From Aeromonas taiwanensis (lineage in GTDB: Bacteria > Pseudomonadota > Gammaproteobacteria > Enterobacterales > Aeromonadaceae): a stretch of DNA of 64,000 nucleotides. Shown here one piece after another: positions 1 to 6,984 of this stretch (position 1 is the stretch's first letter; every line of letters starts with the position of its first letter). The translations under genes were made by a program, and so were the position numbers. The notes beneath the pieces are model-generated. The model searched no databases, had not been told where the DNA came from, and saw only the letters and a program-made list of their open reading frames with translations. The stretch spans positions 1-64,000 of the forward strand of contig NZ_CDDD01000032.1 in NCBI RefSeq assembly GCF_000820165.1, read 5' to 3'.

Positions 1-94
1 GCTCACAGTGCGCGAGGGCGGCGGGCAGGGACTCCCGGGGGAGGTGACCGCGTCTGACCCAGTCGAGCAGGGTCTGTCTTGAGGTGACGTGCAT
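1..94 (-). CDS. N-terminus of an unknown protein, truncated by window edge
   Basis: An ATG on the minus strand at 94 follows a good ribosome binding site (AGGAG about 9 bases upstream) and opens a frame that runs off the left edge. Thirty-one residues are visible, starting MHVTSRQTLLDWVRRGHL. The short helical start with a Leu-x-x-Trp pattern and a charged turn recalls the N-terminus of DUF2157 membrane proteins, but too little is present to be sure. Its promoter would lie between 95 and 215. No function is assigned. Confidence 0.5.
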   Translation of the reverse strand, partial: MHVTSRQTLLDWVRRGHLPRESLPAALAHCE

Positions 95-215
95 GGCGAG
101 GCTCCTGATGCCGTCGTGCCTGAAATGTAAGGCATTATGGCATGGCGCCGTGCTGTGGGGCAGATCTGGCGGCGTGAAGGCGACGGCAGGGGGCGCAGAG
201 ATGAAAGCGCAGAGA

Positions 216-245
216 TGAAAAAGCCCCCGCCGTGAGGCGGGGGCC
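216..245 (-). terminator. Intrinsic terminator of the UPF0016 gene
   Basis: On the minus strand a 9-bp perfect GC stem (GCCCCCGCC/GGCGGGGGC, loop TCAC) is followed by TTTTTC. It lies about 70 bases beyond the stop codon of the Mn exporter gene. Confidence 0.85.
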
Positions 246-313
246 GGGGTGACGACCGGGGTGGCGGTGTTGATCAGTGCTCACGCTGATCCCACTGCCT
301 TGTGTCCGGTTCG

Positions 314-871
314 TCAGACGAAGATCAGGGTGCTGACGCCCAGGCCCACGAAGAGGATGGCGCAGGCGATGCGGATCCCCTTGAGGGGCAGCTTGTCGGC
401 CCCGAGCTTGCCGATCAGCACCACGGGAACGTTGGCCAGCATCATGCCGAGGGTGGTACCGGTGATGACCTGGACCAGGGAATCGTACTTGGCCGCCAGC
501 AGCACTGTGGCTATCTGGGTCTTGTCGCCGATCTCGGCGATGAAGAAGAGCACGAAGGTGGCCATGAAGGGGCCGTACTTGTCCAGGGAACTCTCTTCGT
601 CGTCCATCTTGTCCGGCACCAGGATCCAGGCGGCCATGGCGATGAAGGCACCGGCCACCAGCCAGGTCATCACCTTGGGGTCCATCCAGCGGCTGATGAA
701 CTCCCCAATCCAGGCAGCACCCGCATGGTTGAGCAGGGTAGCGGCCAGCATGCCGGCGATGATGGGCCAGGGTTTGCGAAAACGACAGATGAGCAACAAC
801 GCCAGGAGCTGGGTCTTGTCGCCGATCTCGGCGATGGCCACGCTCAGGGTGGAGGTTAACAAGGCTTCCAT
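314..871 (-). CDS. mneA: TMEM165/GDT1 (UPF0016) family manganese exporter, MneA-like
   Basis: The 185-residue membrane protein carries two copies of the family signature E-x-G-D-K-T-Q, at residues 15-21 and 113-119, each at the start of a membrane segment. This is the two-repeat architecture of UPF0016 cation/proton exchangers. The Vibrio cholerae member MneA exports Mn2+ across the inner membrane. A yybP-ykoY Mn2+ riboswitch in the leader supports the same substrate here. It is a single-gene unit with its own terminator. The length is typical for the two-repeat bacterial form. The symbol is transferred from Vibrio by family and riboswitch context; Ca2+ transport is the main alternative for the wider family. 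Confidence 0.88.
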   Translation of the reverse strand: MEALLTSTLSVAIAEIGDKTQLLALLLICRFRKPWPIIAGMLAATLLNHAGAAWIGEFISRWMDPKVMTWLVAGAFIAMAAWILVPDKMDDEESSLDKYGPFMATFVLFFIAEIGDKTQIATVLLAAKYDSLVQVITGTTLGMMLANVPVVLIGKLGADKLPLKGIRIACAILFVGLGVSTLIFV

Positions 872-939
872 AAATATGACCGGGGGACGGAATTGTTATA
901 AACCAAAGACAAGCCTGCGCCATCCGTCCCCGGTTGTGG

Positions 940-1075
940 CACTGGCCCGTCAAAGGTCTTGTCAAATCCGGCTTTGACCGGATCACCCTGACCATGGTGA
1001 GTTGGCACCAAGTATGTTGATCAGGGTCGCGCCGGGTGATACCCGTGGCGAGACTACTCCCCCTCGATGGGAGCC
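940..1075 (-). promoter_or_regulatory. yybP-ykoY manganese riboswitch upstream of mneA
   Basis: Read on the minus strand, the leader contains the conserved GGGGAGUAG core (1053-1065 region) and, about 60 bases on, UCAACAUACUUGG, close to the 3' conserved segment of the E. coli mntP and alx riboswitches. Between them lies a GC hairpin (ACGGGUAUCACCCG). The element sits between the likely promoter and the gene start at 871, so Mn2+ binding would control expression of the exporter. Exact ends are approximate. A covariance-model search with the yybP-ykoY family would settle it. Confidence 0.85.
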
Positions 1076-1112
1076 GGCATTCTAGGGAAAAAGCGCGGGA
1101 GAGACAAGCAGA

Positions 1113-1442
1113 TCAACCGCCTACCAGCTTGACCTGAAAGCCCGCCTTCTCCAGTTCGGCCTTGATCAGGTCCCGTTTGTCCCCCTGGATCTCGATGACG
1201 CCCTCCTTCAGGCCGCCGCCGGTGCCGCACTTCTTCTTGAGCAGGGTGGCGAGGGCCTTCTGCTGATCGGCGGGCACGCCGTGGATGCTGATGACCCCGG
1301 CGCCCTTGCGTCCCTTGGTTTCGCGGCGGATGCGCACGACCCCGTCGGCGGGGAAGGGGGAGGCGTTCTGGGCGGGGGCGGATTCCTTGATCATGCCGCC
1401 GTCCGTGCTGTAGACCAGGCGGCTGTTGTTGTCGTGACTCAT
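1113..1442 (-). CDS. yciH: YciH/SUI1 (eIF1-like) translation factor family protein
   Basis: This 109-residue protein has the SUI1/eIF1 fold signature in its C-terminal two thirds: a basic RRETKGRKGAGVISIHG strand-loop region, then the KKCGTGGGLKEGVIEIQGD segment typical of bacterial YciH. YciH can act on 30S initiation and has been described as a stress-response inhibitor of translation. I chose the ATG at 1442 (MSHDNNSRLVYSTD), which matches the usual family start; a longer in-frame extension upstream overlaps the feo promoter and has no support. It is divergent from feoA, with the two gene starts only 119 bases apart. Confidence 0.9.
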   Translation of the reverse strand: MSHDNNSRLVYSTDGGMIKESAPAQNASPFPADGVVRIRRETKGRKGAGVISIHGVPADQQKALATLLKKKCGTGGGLKEGVIEIQGDKRDLIKAELEKAGFQVKLVGG

Positions 1443-1473
1443 GGCAATTCTTTGTCGGTTAGCGAAGCGGAGT

Positions 1474-1514
1474 TTGATTTTACGCAAATTAATGTTGGGG
1501 GCACAGCTTATAAT
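1474..1514 (+). promoter_or_regulatory. Probable FNR/CRP-type class II promoter of feoABC
   Basis: An imperfect FNR-like dyad TTGAT-TTTA-CGCAA lies at 1474-1487 and a perfect TATAAT -10 hexamer at 1509-1514. The dyad centre is about 40 bases before the expected start site, the distance used by class II FNR or CRP activation, and it replaces the -35 element. Anaerobic FNR activation of feo is established in E. coli. The right half-site is a poor match, so CRP remains an alternative. No convincing Fur box was found by eye. Confidence 0.5.
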
Positions 1515-1561
1515 CCCCCCATTAAAAGCGAATTATTCTTGTTTAACTTCAGGAGCCCGTC

Positions 1562-1789
1562 ATGGTACTCACACAGTTGTCGCCGGGGCAGAGTGCTCGC
1601 ATCAAGAACATGAACCACCTTGGTCGTCCCCTGCGGCGCAAGCTGATGGTGATGGGGCTGCTGCCCCAGACCGAGATCCTCTATCTGCGTACCGCCCCCC
1701 TCGGGGATCCGCTCCAGATCCAGTGTCAGGGGATCTGCCTCTCCATGCAAAAGAGCCTGGCCCGTCAGATAGAGGTGGAGCCGGTATGA
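1562..1789 (+). CDS. feoA: Ferrous iron transport protein A (FeoA)
   Basis: This is a 75-residue cytosolic SH3-like FeoA protein, the usual family length. It has the characteristic MVLTQLSPGQSARIKNM start, the LRRKLMVMGLLPQTEI segment and a beta-strand rich C-terminus. FeoA is thought to interact with the G-protein FeoB to support Fe2+ uptake. The stop codon overlaps an ATG (ATGA) that opens a 36-codon frame leading to feoB. It is the first gene of feoABC, behind an FNR-like promoter. Confidence 0.95.
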   Translation: MVLTQLSPGQSARIKNMNHLGRPLRRKLMVMGLLPQTEILYLRTAPLGDPLQIQCQGICLSMQKSLARQIEVEPV

Positions 1790-1896
1790 ATCACGCTTCA
1801 CATTTCATCGTTTTCTCAATGCCGGGTCTTATCGGAATGAATGCCCCACAAGCACAGAGCCTGGCCCACAACAGTATCGAGGTGACACCGGTATGA
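1786..1896 (+). CDS. Possible 36-residue small ORF bridging feoA and feoB
   Basis: The ATG at 1786 overlaps the feoA stop codon, and the TGA at 1894-1896 overlaps the feoB start, so the three frames are chained by two ATGA junctions. The last codons (QSLAHNSIEVTPV) mirror the FeoA C-terminus (KSLARQIEVEPV), and the DNA of the two 3' ends is visibly duplicated, from AGAGCCTGGCCC to CCGGTATGA. A partial duplication of the feoA end plus about 70 bases of unrelated sequence would explain this. The frame may be translated as a coupling device or may be only a scar. There is no known homologue that I recognise. Confidence 0.4.
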   Translation: MNHASHFIVFSMPGLIGMNAPQAQSLAHNSIEVTPV

Positions 1897-4163
1897 GCTA
1901 CAACCTGGTCACGGTCGGCAACCCCAACAGCGGCAAGACCTCCCTGTTCAACGCCCTGACCGGCGCCCGCCAGCAGGTGGGCAACTGGAGCGGGGTCACC
2001 GTCGATAAGAAGATGGGGGAGTTTACCGCCGGGGGGCACGATTACACCCTGGTGGATCTGCCCGGCATCTATGCCCTGGCGAACCAGGAGGCGAGCCTGG
2101 ACGAGCAGATCGCCAGCCGCTTCGTCCAGCGCCAGCAGCCGGATCTGCTGCTCAACGTCATCGACGCCGCGAACCTGGAGCGCTCCCTCTACCTCACCCT
2201 GCAGCTGCGGGAGCTGGGGCTGCCCATGGTGGTGGTGCTCAACAAGCTGGATCTGCTGCAAAAACGCCGCATCACCATCGACGAGGGGCTGCTCGGCCAG
2301 GCGCTCGGCTGCCCCGTGGTGTCGCTCTCGGCCCACAACCGCCAGCAGGTGGCGGCCTTCAAGGCCAGGATCCATCAGTTCATCGGCCAGCCCCAGCAGG
2401 CCCTGGAGCTCGATTATGGCCAGCCCCTGGAGAGGGAGCTCGCCGAGCTGGAGGCCCTGCTCGCCCCCCACCACCTGAATGGCCGGGGTCGTGCCCTGCG
2501 CTTGCTGGAGGAGGACGTCGCCATGCAGGAGACCCTGATGGCGGGTCAGCAGGCCGCCGCCACCAACCTGGTGAGCCGCGCCCACCACGCCCAGGACATC
2601 GATCTGCAGCTGGCGGACTTGCGCTACGGCCACATCCATCACTGGTGCCAGCAGGCGTGCCGCCGGCAGGGCAAGCTCACCGTCGCCCAGAGCGAGCGGC
2701 TGGACAGGGTGCTGCTCAACCGCTGGGTGGGCATCCCCTTCTTCCTGCTGGTGATGTACCTGATGTTCATGTTCGCCATCAAGGTGGGCAGCGCCTTCAT
2801 CGACTTCTTCGACATCCTGGGGGGGGCCCTGTTCGTGGACGGGGTGCACCACCTGCTGGGGCTGATGAGTGCCCCCGACTGGCTCGGGGCCGTGCTCGCG
2901 GACGGCATCGGTGCCGGCCTGCAGACGGTGGCGACCTTCATCCCCGTGGTGGGCTGCCTCTTCCTGTTCCTCGCCATGCTGGAGAGCTCCGGCTATCTGG
3001 CCCGGGCGGCCTTCGTGGTGGACGCCCTGATGCGCCGCCTCGGCCTGCCCGGCAAGGCGTTCGTCCCCATGCTGATGGGCTTTGGCTGCACCGTGCCCGC
3101 GGTAATGGCGACCCGCACCCTGGGGTCGGAGCGGGAGCGGCTGATGACCTCGGCCATGGCCCCCTTCATGTCGTGCGGCGCCCGTCTGCCGGTCTACGCC
3201 CTGTTCGCGGTGGCCTTCTTCCCCGAGTCGGGCCAGAACCTGGTGTTCGGTCTCTATCTGTTCGGCATCCTGGTGGCCGTGCTCACCGGCCTCTTCCTGC
3301 GCAGCACCCTGCTGCCGGGCAAGAGCGACGCCATGGTGATGGAGATGCCGGACTACGAGTGGCCCCGTCCGGTGGACGTGGGTATCCGCACCTGGCAAAA
3401 ACTCAAGGGCTTCATCTTCGGCGCCGGCAAGACCATCGTACTGATGGTGGCGGTGCTGAGCGTGCTCAATTCCCTCGGCACCGACGGCAGCTTCGGCAAC
3501 CAGGATCAGGAGCGCTCGGTGCTGAGCCAGCTGAGCCAGTCCGTGACCCCGGTGCTGCACCCCATCGGCGTGCGGGACGACAACTGGCAGGCCACGGTCG
3601 GCATCCTGACCGGCATCTTCGCCAAGGAGGCGGTGGTCGCCACCCTCAACAGCCTCTATGCAGGAAGTGCAGGCGACGGGGAGGAGAGTGAATACTCCCT
3701 GCTCGGCAGCCTGCAGGAGGCGCTGGCCACCATCCCCGCCAACCTGGCGGACATCGACCCTACCGACCCCATGGGGATCAAGGTGGGGGATCTGGCGGAC
3801 AGGCAGGCGGCAGCCGAGGCCCAGGAGGTGGATACCTCCACCTACGGCAACATGCAGACCCACTTCGACGGGGTGGCCGGGGCCTTCGCCTACCTCTTGT
3901 TCGTGCTGCTCTACATGCCCTGCGCCGCCGCCATGGGCGCCCTGGTGCGGGAGACGGGCCGCCAGTGGGCCCTGTTCACCGCCGCCTGGTGCAACTACGT
4001 GGCCTTCCTGTGTGCCACCGTGTTCTACCAGCTCGCGACCTATGCCGCGCACCCTACCCAGAGCCTGATGTGGGTGGGAAGCTACGGCGGCTCGCTGGTG
4101 TTGATCTGGTGGCTCGGCCGCCGTCACGGCGACATCGTCGCCCGCAGGGTGGTCACCCTGTGA
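1893..4163 (+). CDS. feoB: Ferrous iron transporter FeoB
   Basis: FeoB is the inner-membrane Fe2+ transporter with an N-terminal G-protein domain. The 756-residue length is typical of gammaproteobacteria. The G1 P-loop GNPNSGKTS is at residues 9-17, G3 DLPG at 55-58 and G4 NKLD at 117-120, followed by a helical GDI-like domain and, from about residue 280, two Gate-type membrane repeats. The conserved Cys-containing GFGCTVPA and FMSCGARLPVY motifs are present. The start follows GAGGTGACACCGGT. It is the second transport gene of feoABC; FeoC begins 34 bases after the stop. Confidence 0.97.
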   Translation: MSYNLVTVGNPNSGKTSLFNALTGARQQVGNWSGVTVDKKMGEFTAGGHDYTLVDLPGIYALANQEASLDEQIASRFVQRQQPDLLLNVIDAANLERSLYLTLQLRELGLPMVVVLNKLDLLQKRRITIDEGLLGQALGCPVVSLSAHNRQQVAAFKARIHQFIGQPQQALELDYGQPLERELAELEALLAPHHLNGRGRALRLLEEDVAMQETLMAGQQAAATNLVSRAHHAQDIDLQLADLRYGHIHHWCQQACRRQGKLTVAQSERLDRVLLNRWVGIPFFLLVMYLMFMFAIKVGSAFIDFFDILGGALFVDGVHHLLGLMSAPDWLGAVLADGIGAGLQTVATFIPVVGCLFLFLAMLESSGYLARAAFVVDALMRRLGLPGKAFVPMLMGFGCTVPAVMATRTLGSERERLMTSAMAPFMSCGARLPVYALFAVAFFPESGQNLVFGLYLFGILVAVLTGLFLRSTLLPGKSDAMVMEMPDYEWPRPVDVGIRTWQKLKGFIFGAGKTIVLMVAVLSVLNSLGTDGSFGNQDQERSVLSQLSQSVTPVLHPIGVRDDNWQATVGILTGIFAKEAVVATLNSLYAGSAGDGEESEYSLLGSLQEALATIPANLADIDPTDPMGIKVGDLADRQAAAEAQEVDTSTYGNMQTHFDGVAGAFAYLLFVLLYMPCAAAMGALVRETGRQWALFTAAWCNYVAFLCATVFYQLATYAAHPTQSLMWVGSYGGSLVLIWWLGRRHGDIVARRVVTL

Positions 4164-4197
4164 CGGGACTGGCGGGCGCCAAAGAGGAGGCAAGCTC

Positions 4198-4440
4198 ATG
4201 ATATTGCGGGATCTGGGGGAGTACCTGGCCGAGCATCGGCGGGTGAGCCGGCAGGAGCTGGCCCGGCGCTTTCACACCTCCGAGGATGCGGTGGAGGCCA
4301 TGCTGGGGGTCTGGATGCGCAAGGGGCGCGTCGCCAAGCGCGAGACCCGGCTCTGTGGCGGCTCCTGCTGCGGCAAGAGCGAGGAGGTGATGTTCGAGTG
4401 GTGCGAGCCAGGCCGGATAGGGCTGGTGCAGCGCGGCTGA
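4198..4440 (+). CDS. feoC: FeoC-like winged-helix regulator with Cys cluster
   Basis: This 80-residue protein has an N-terminal winged-helix region (residues 1-50) and cysteines at 53, 57, 58 and 69, comparable to the Cys-rich wing of Klebsiella and E. coli FeoC, which binds an Fe-S cluster. FeoC family proteins stabilise FeoB or act as regulators. The start has a strong RBS (AGAGGAGG, 7 bases upstream). It is the last gene of feoABC and is followed at once by a strong bidirectional terminator. The spacing of its cysteines differs from the enterobacterial form, so cluster binding is an inference. Confidence 0.85.
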   Translation: MILRDLGEYLAEHRRVSRQELARRFHTSEDAVEAMLGVWMRKGRVAKRETRLCGGSCCGKSEEVMFEWCEPGRIGLVQRG

Positions 4441-4450
4441 ACACGCATGA

Positions 4451-4478
4451 AAAAAGGGAACCCGAGGGTTCCCTTTTT
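4451..4478. terminator. Bidirectional terminator between feoC and pilU
   Basis: The hairpin AAGGGAACC-CGAG-GGTTCCCTT is flanked by A and T runs on both sides. It serves feoABC (plus) and pilU (minus), whose stop is 17 bases away. Confidence 0.9.
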
Positions 4479-4494
4479 GTTGCCTGCTGTGCGG

Positions 4495-5631
4495 CTAGAA
4501 CAGATCCTCATCGTCCTTGGTGGGTTCCAGGCTCCAGCCGCTGGCCGCCGCGCTGTTGCCTATCTGCCCCTTCTCGCGCCAGAGTTTGATCTTGAGGCGC
4601 AGGTTGTTCTGGGAGTCCGCGTTCTTCACCGCCTCCTCCTCGTCGATGACCCCCTCCACCACGAGATCGAACAGGGTGCTGTCGAAGGTGACCATGCCAA
4701 GGGCCCTGGATTTCTCCATGATCTCCTTGAGGCCGCCAAACTCGCCGCGCTTGATGAGGTCGCGCACCGTGTGGGTGCCGAGCATCACCTCCACCGCCGC
4801 CCGCCGTCCGCCGTCCGTGGTCTTCACCAGACGCTGGGAGACGAAGGCCTTGAGGTTGTTGCCCAGATCGTTGAGCAGCTGGGGGCGGCGCTCCTCGGGG
4901 AAGAAGTTGATGATGCGGTCCAGCGCCTGGTTGGCGTTGTTGGCGTGCAGGGTGGAGATGGCCAGGTGCCCGGTCTCGGAGAAGGCGAGGGCATGCTCCA
5001 TGGTCTCCCGATCGCGAATTTCGCCGATGAGGATGACGTCCGGTGCCTGACGCAGGGTGTTCTTCAGCGCTGCGTGGAAGCTGCGGGTATCCACCCCCAC
5101 CTCCCGCTGGTTGATGATGCACTTGTGGTGGCGATGGACGAACTCCACCGGATCCTCGATGGTGATGATGTGGCCGCCGCTGTTGCGGTTGCGGTGATCG
5201 ATGAGGGCCGCGAGCGACGTGGACTTGCCCGAGCCTGTGCCACCGACGAAGAGCACCAGGCCGCGCTTCTCCATGATGGTATCGAGCAGCACGGGGGGGA
5301 GCTTCAGGTCCTCGAAGCGGGGGATCTCGGTCTTGATGTTGCGCGCCACCAGGGAGACTTCGTTGCGCTGCTTGAAGATATTGACCCGAAAGCGGCCTAT
5401 CTGGGGCAGGGAGATGGCGAGGTTCATCTCCAGCTCCTTCTCGAACTGCTGCTTCTGCTCGGCATCCATGATGCCGTCGGCGATGCGGGCCACTTCACCG
5501 GGTTCGAGCAGGGCCTGGCTGAGGGGGCGCAGGGCGCCGTTGAACTTGGCGCAGGGGGGGGCGCCGGTCGAGAGATAGAGGTCGGAGCCATCCTGTTTGG
5601 CCAGCATCTGTAGCATGTCTCTCAATTCCAT
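4495..5631 (-). CDS. pilU: PilT/PilU-family type IV pilus retraction ATPase, PilU type
   Basis: The 378-residue protein has the PilU/PilT core: N-terminal MLAKQDGSDLYLS domain, Walker A GGTGSGKS at 130-137, Asp box ITIEDPVEF, Walker B VILIGE at 199-204 with GEIRDRET, and the His box STLHANNANQ. The acidic C-terminus ending DDEDLF and the overall length are PilU-like rather than PilT-like. PilU is a hexameric cytoplasmic ATPase that assists PilT in pilus retraction. I chose the ATG at 5631 over an upstream TTG because GAGG sits 7 bases before it. No other pilus gene is adjacent, which is unusual since pilU normally follows pilT. Confidence 0.88.
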   Translation of the reverse strand: MELRDMLQMLAKQDGSDLYLSTGAPPCAKFNGALRPLSQALLEPGEVARIADGIMDAEQKQQFEKELEMNLAISLPQIGRFRVNIFKQRNEVSLVARNIKTEIPRFEDLKLPPVLLDTIMEKRGLVLFVGGTGSGKSTSLAALIDHRNRNSGGHIITIEDPVEFVHRHHKCIINQREVGVDTRSFHAALKNTLRQAPDVILIGEIRDRETMEHALAFSETGHLAISTLHANNANQALDRIINFFPEERRPQLLNDLGNNLKAFVSQRLVKTTDGGRRAAVEVMLGTHTVRDLIKRGEFGGLKEIMEKSRALGMVTFDSTLFDLVVEGVIDEEEAVKNADSQNNLRLKIKLWREKGQIGNSAAASGWSLEPTKDDEDLF

Positions 5632-5685
5632 GTGTTGCCTCGTCAATCAAAGGGATAGGGGAGCGCCGTGCTTGAGTGTACAGCC

Positions 5686-6042
5686 TCAGGCACCGGTCAG
5701 TTTTTCACGGAACACAAAAAACACCGCGCCCAGGATGCACAGGCCGGCCCAGAGGTAGTCCCATTTCAGATCCTCTTTGAGGTAGAAGATGGAGAAGGGC
5801 ACGAACACGGTGAGGGTGATCACCTCCTGCAGGATCTTGAGCTGGCCGACCGACAGCACGGTGTGGCCGATGCGGTTGGCGGGCACCTGCAACAGGTATT
5901 CAAACAGGGCGATGCCCCAGCTGACCAGGGCGGCGATGATCCAGGGTTTGTGGTTCATGCTCTTGAGGTGGGCATACCAGGCAAAGGTCATGAAGACGTT
6001 GCTGCAGATGAGCAGACCTATACTGGTCACGATAGGGTTCAT
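5686..6042 (-). CDS. DMT-superfamily DUF486 membrane protein
   Basis: A 118-residue protein with four predicted membrane segments, small loops and the DUF486 features (CSNVFMTFAWYAHLK, then ALVSWGIALFEYLLQVPANRIG). DUF486 belongs to the drug/metabolite transporter clan, but no substrate is established. The start at 6042 (MNPIVTSIG) follows AAAGGAGAACCTA, a good RBS. It is divergent from the solute-binding protein at 6151, with promoters in the 108-base gap. The gene lies 54 bases before the pilU start, so co-transcription with pilU is possible. Confidence 0.88.
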   Translation of the reverse strand: MNPIVTSIGLLICSNVFMTFAWYAHLKSMNHKPWIIAALVSWGIALFEYLLQVPANRIGHTVLSVGQLKILQEVITLTVFVPFSIFYLKEDLKWDYLWAGLCILGAVFFVFREKLTGA

Positions 6043-6150
6043 TAGGTTCTCCTTTAAAATCAATGCATTTTATCTCGACTCCCTGGGTTTCCATAAGGGG
6101 CGTCAGAGGGTATTTTTAACCCACAGGATGTCAAAATAAGGTTGAACGGG

Positions 6151-6900
6151 ATGGGCAAGACAAGCCGGGGTGTGCTTGGTCTGCTGTTTGCCAGCTGGGC
6201 GCCTGTGATGGTTTTGGCAAAGGGCGCGCCAACCCTGACAGTGGTCACCGATGTGTGGCCGCCATTTCGCATGATCACGCAGAATGATGAGTTCCATGGT
6301 CTGGACATCGACATTCTGCGCCAGTTGCAGGCGCGCAGCGGCATAGCGATGACCCTCAAGCGGGTGCCCTGGGGGCGTGCCCTCAAGCAGATGCAGACCG
6401 GTCAGGCGGATCTGATGATAGGGCTGGCCCACACAGAGGCGCGGGCGACCTTCATCGACTACCTGCAACCGGCCTATTACCAGTGCCAGCCGGCCTTCTA
6501 TGGCAAGGCGGCGGCGGTGGCGACCCTGAACACCTACGGGGATCTCCGTGGCCGGGAGATAGGCTATGTGCTCAACTCCGCCTATTTCTCCCCCTTCGAC
6601 GGGGACACCGGGCTCAAGAAGCACGGCGTGCCCACCGAGGATCAGCTGCAGCGCATGGTGGAGCGGGGGCACCTGCCCCTGATGATCGGCACCGACTGCC
6701 AGGTGGACTACGCACTGAGCCAGCACAATGCCGGCGAACTCGTGAAGGCGGCCTATCGTCCCCCTCATCCCGTGGTGCTCTATCTGGGCATGAGCAAGCG
6801 CTCACCCCACCACGCCCTCGGCCCCAAGCTGGCGCAGGCGTTGCAAGCCATGGTGGAGAGCGGCGAGATAGCGGCGCTGGCCAAGCCCTACCAGCCTTGA
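6151..6900 (+). CDS. Periplasmic solute-binding protein, family 3
   Basis: This 249-residue protein starts with a signal peptide (residues 1 to about 26, cleavage near VLA-KG) and continues with the family 3 solute-binding fold (TLTVVTDVWPPFRMI, then GLDIDILRQL and QTGQADLMIG). Such proteins bind polar amino acids or similar solutes, although many Aeromonas and Vibrio members have no linked permease. btuC follows 84 bases later, but the protein lacks the all-helical-linker fold of the B12-binding BtuF, so it is probably not part of B12 import. The ATG at 6151 has AAGG 9 bases upstream. Ligand unknown. Confidence 0.88.
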   Translation: MGKTSRGVLGLLFASWAPVMVLAKGAPTLTVVTDVWPPFRMITQNDEFHGLDIDILRQLQARSGIAMTLKRVPWGRALKQMQTGQADLMIGLAHTEARATFIDYLQPAYYQCQPAFYGKAAAVATLNTYGDLRGREIGYVLNSAYFSPFDGDTGLKKHGVPTEDQLQRMVERGHLPLMIGTDCQVDYALSQHNAGELVKAAYRPPHPVVLYLGMSKRSPHHALGPKLAQALQAMVESGEIAALAKPYQP

Positions 6901-6984
6901 CCTCGGGTGGTAACACGCTGTTATCATGCAGCTTTCCTGCCTGTCCCCCGGGGACGGGCATCCGTCTCATCTCGGGGACCCCGC

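Noticed and set aside
1791-4199. 802-codon open frame on the minus strand over feoB
   Set aside because: Low-complexity His/Gln/Gly-rich translation typical of an antisense shadow of a GC-rich gene; no RBS or family.
6901-6984. Cobalamin riboswitch before btuC
   Set aside because: The gap is only 84 bases and lacks the B12-box; a cobalamin riboswitch needs about 200 bases.
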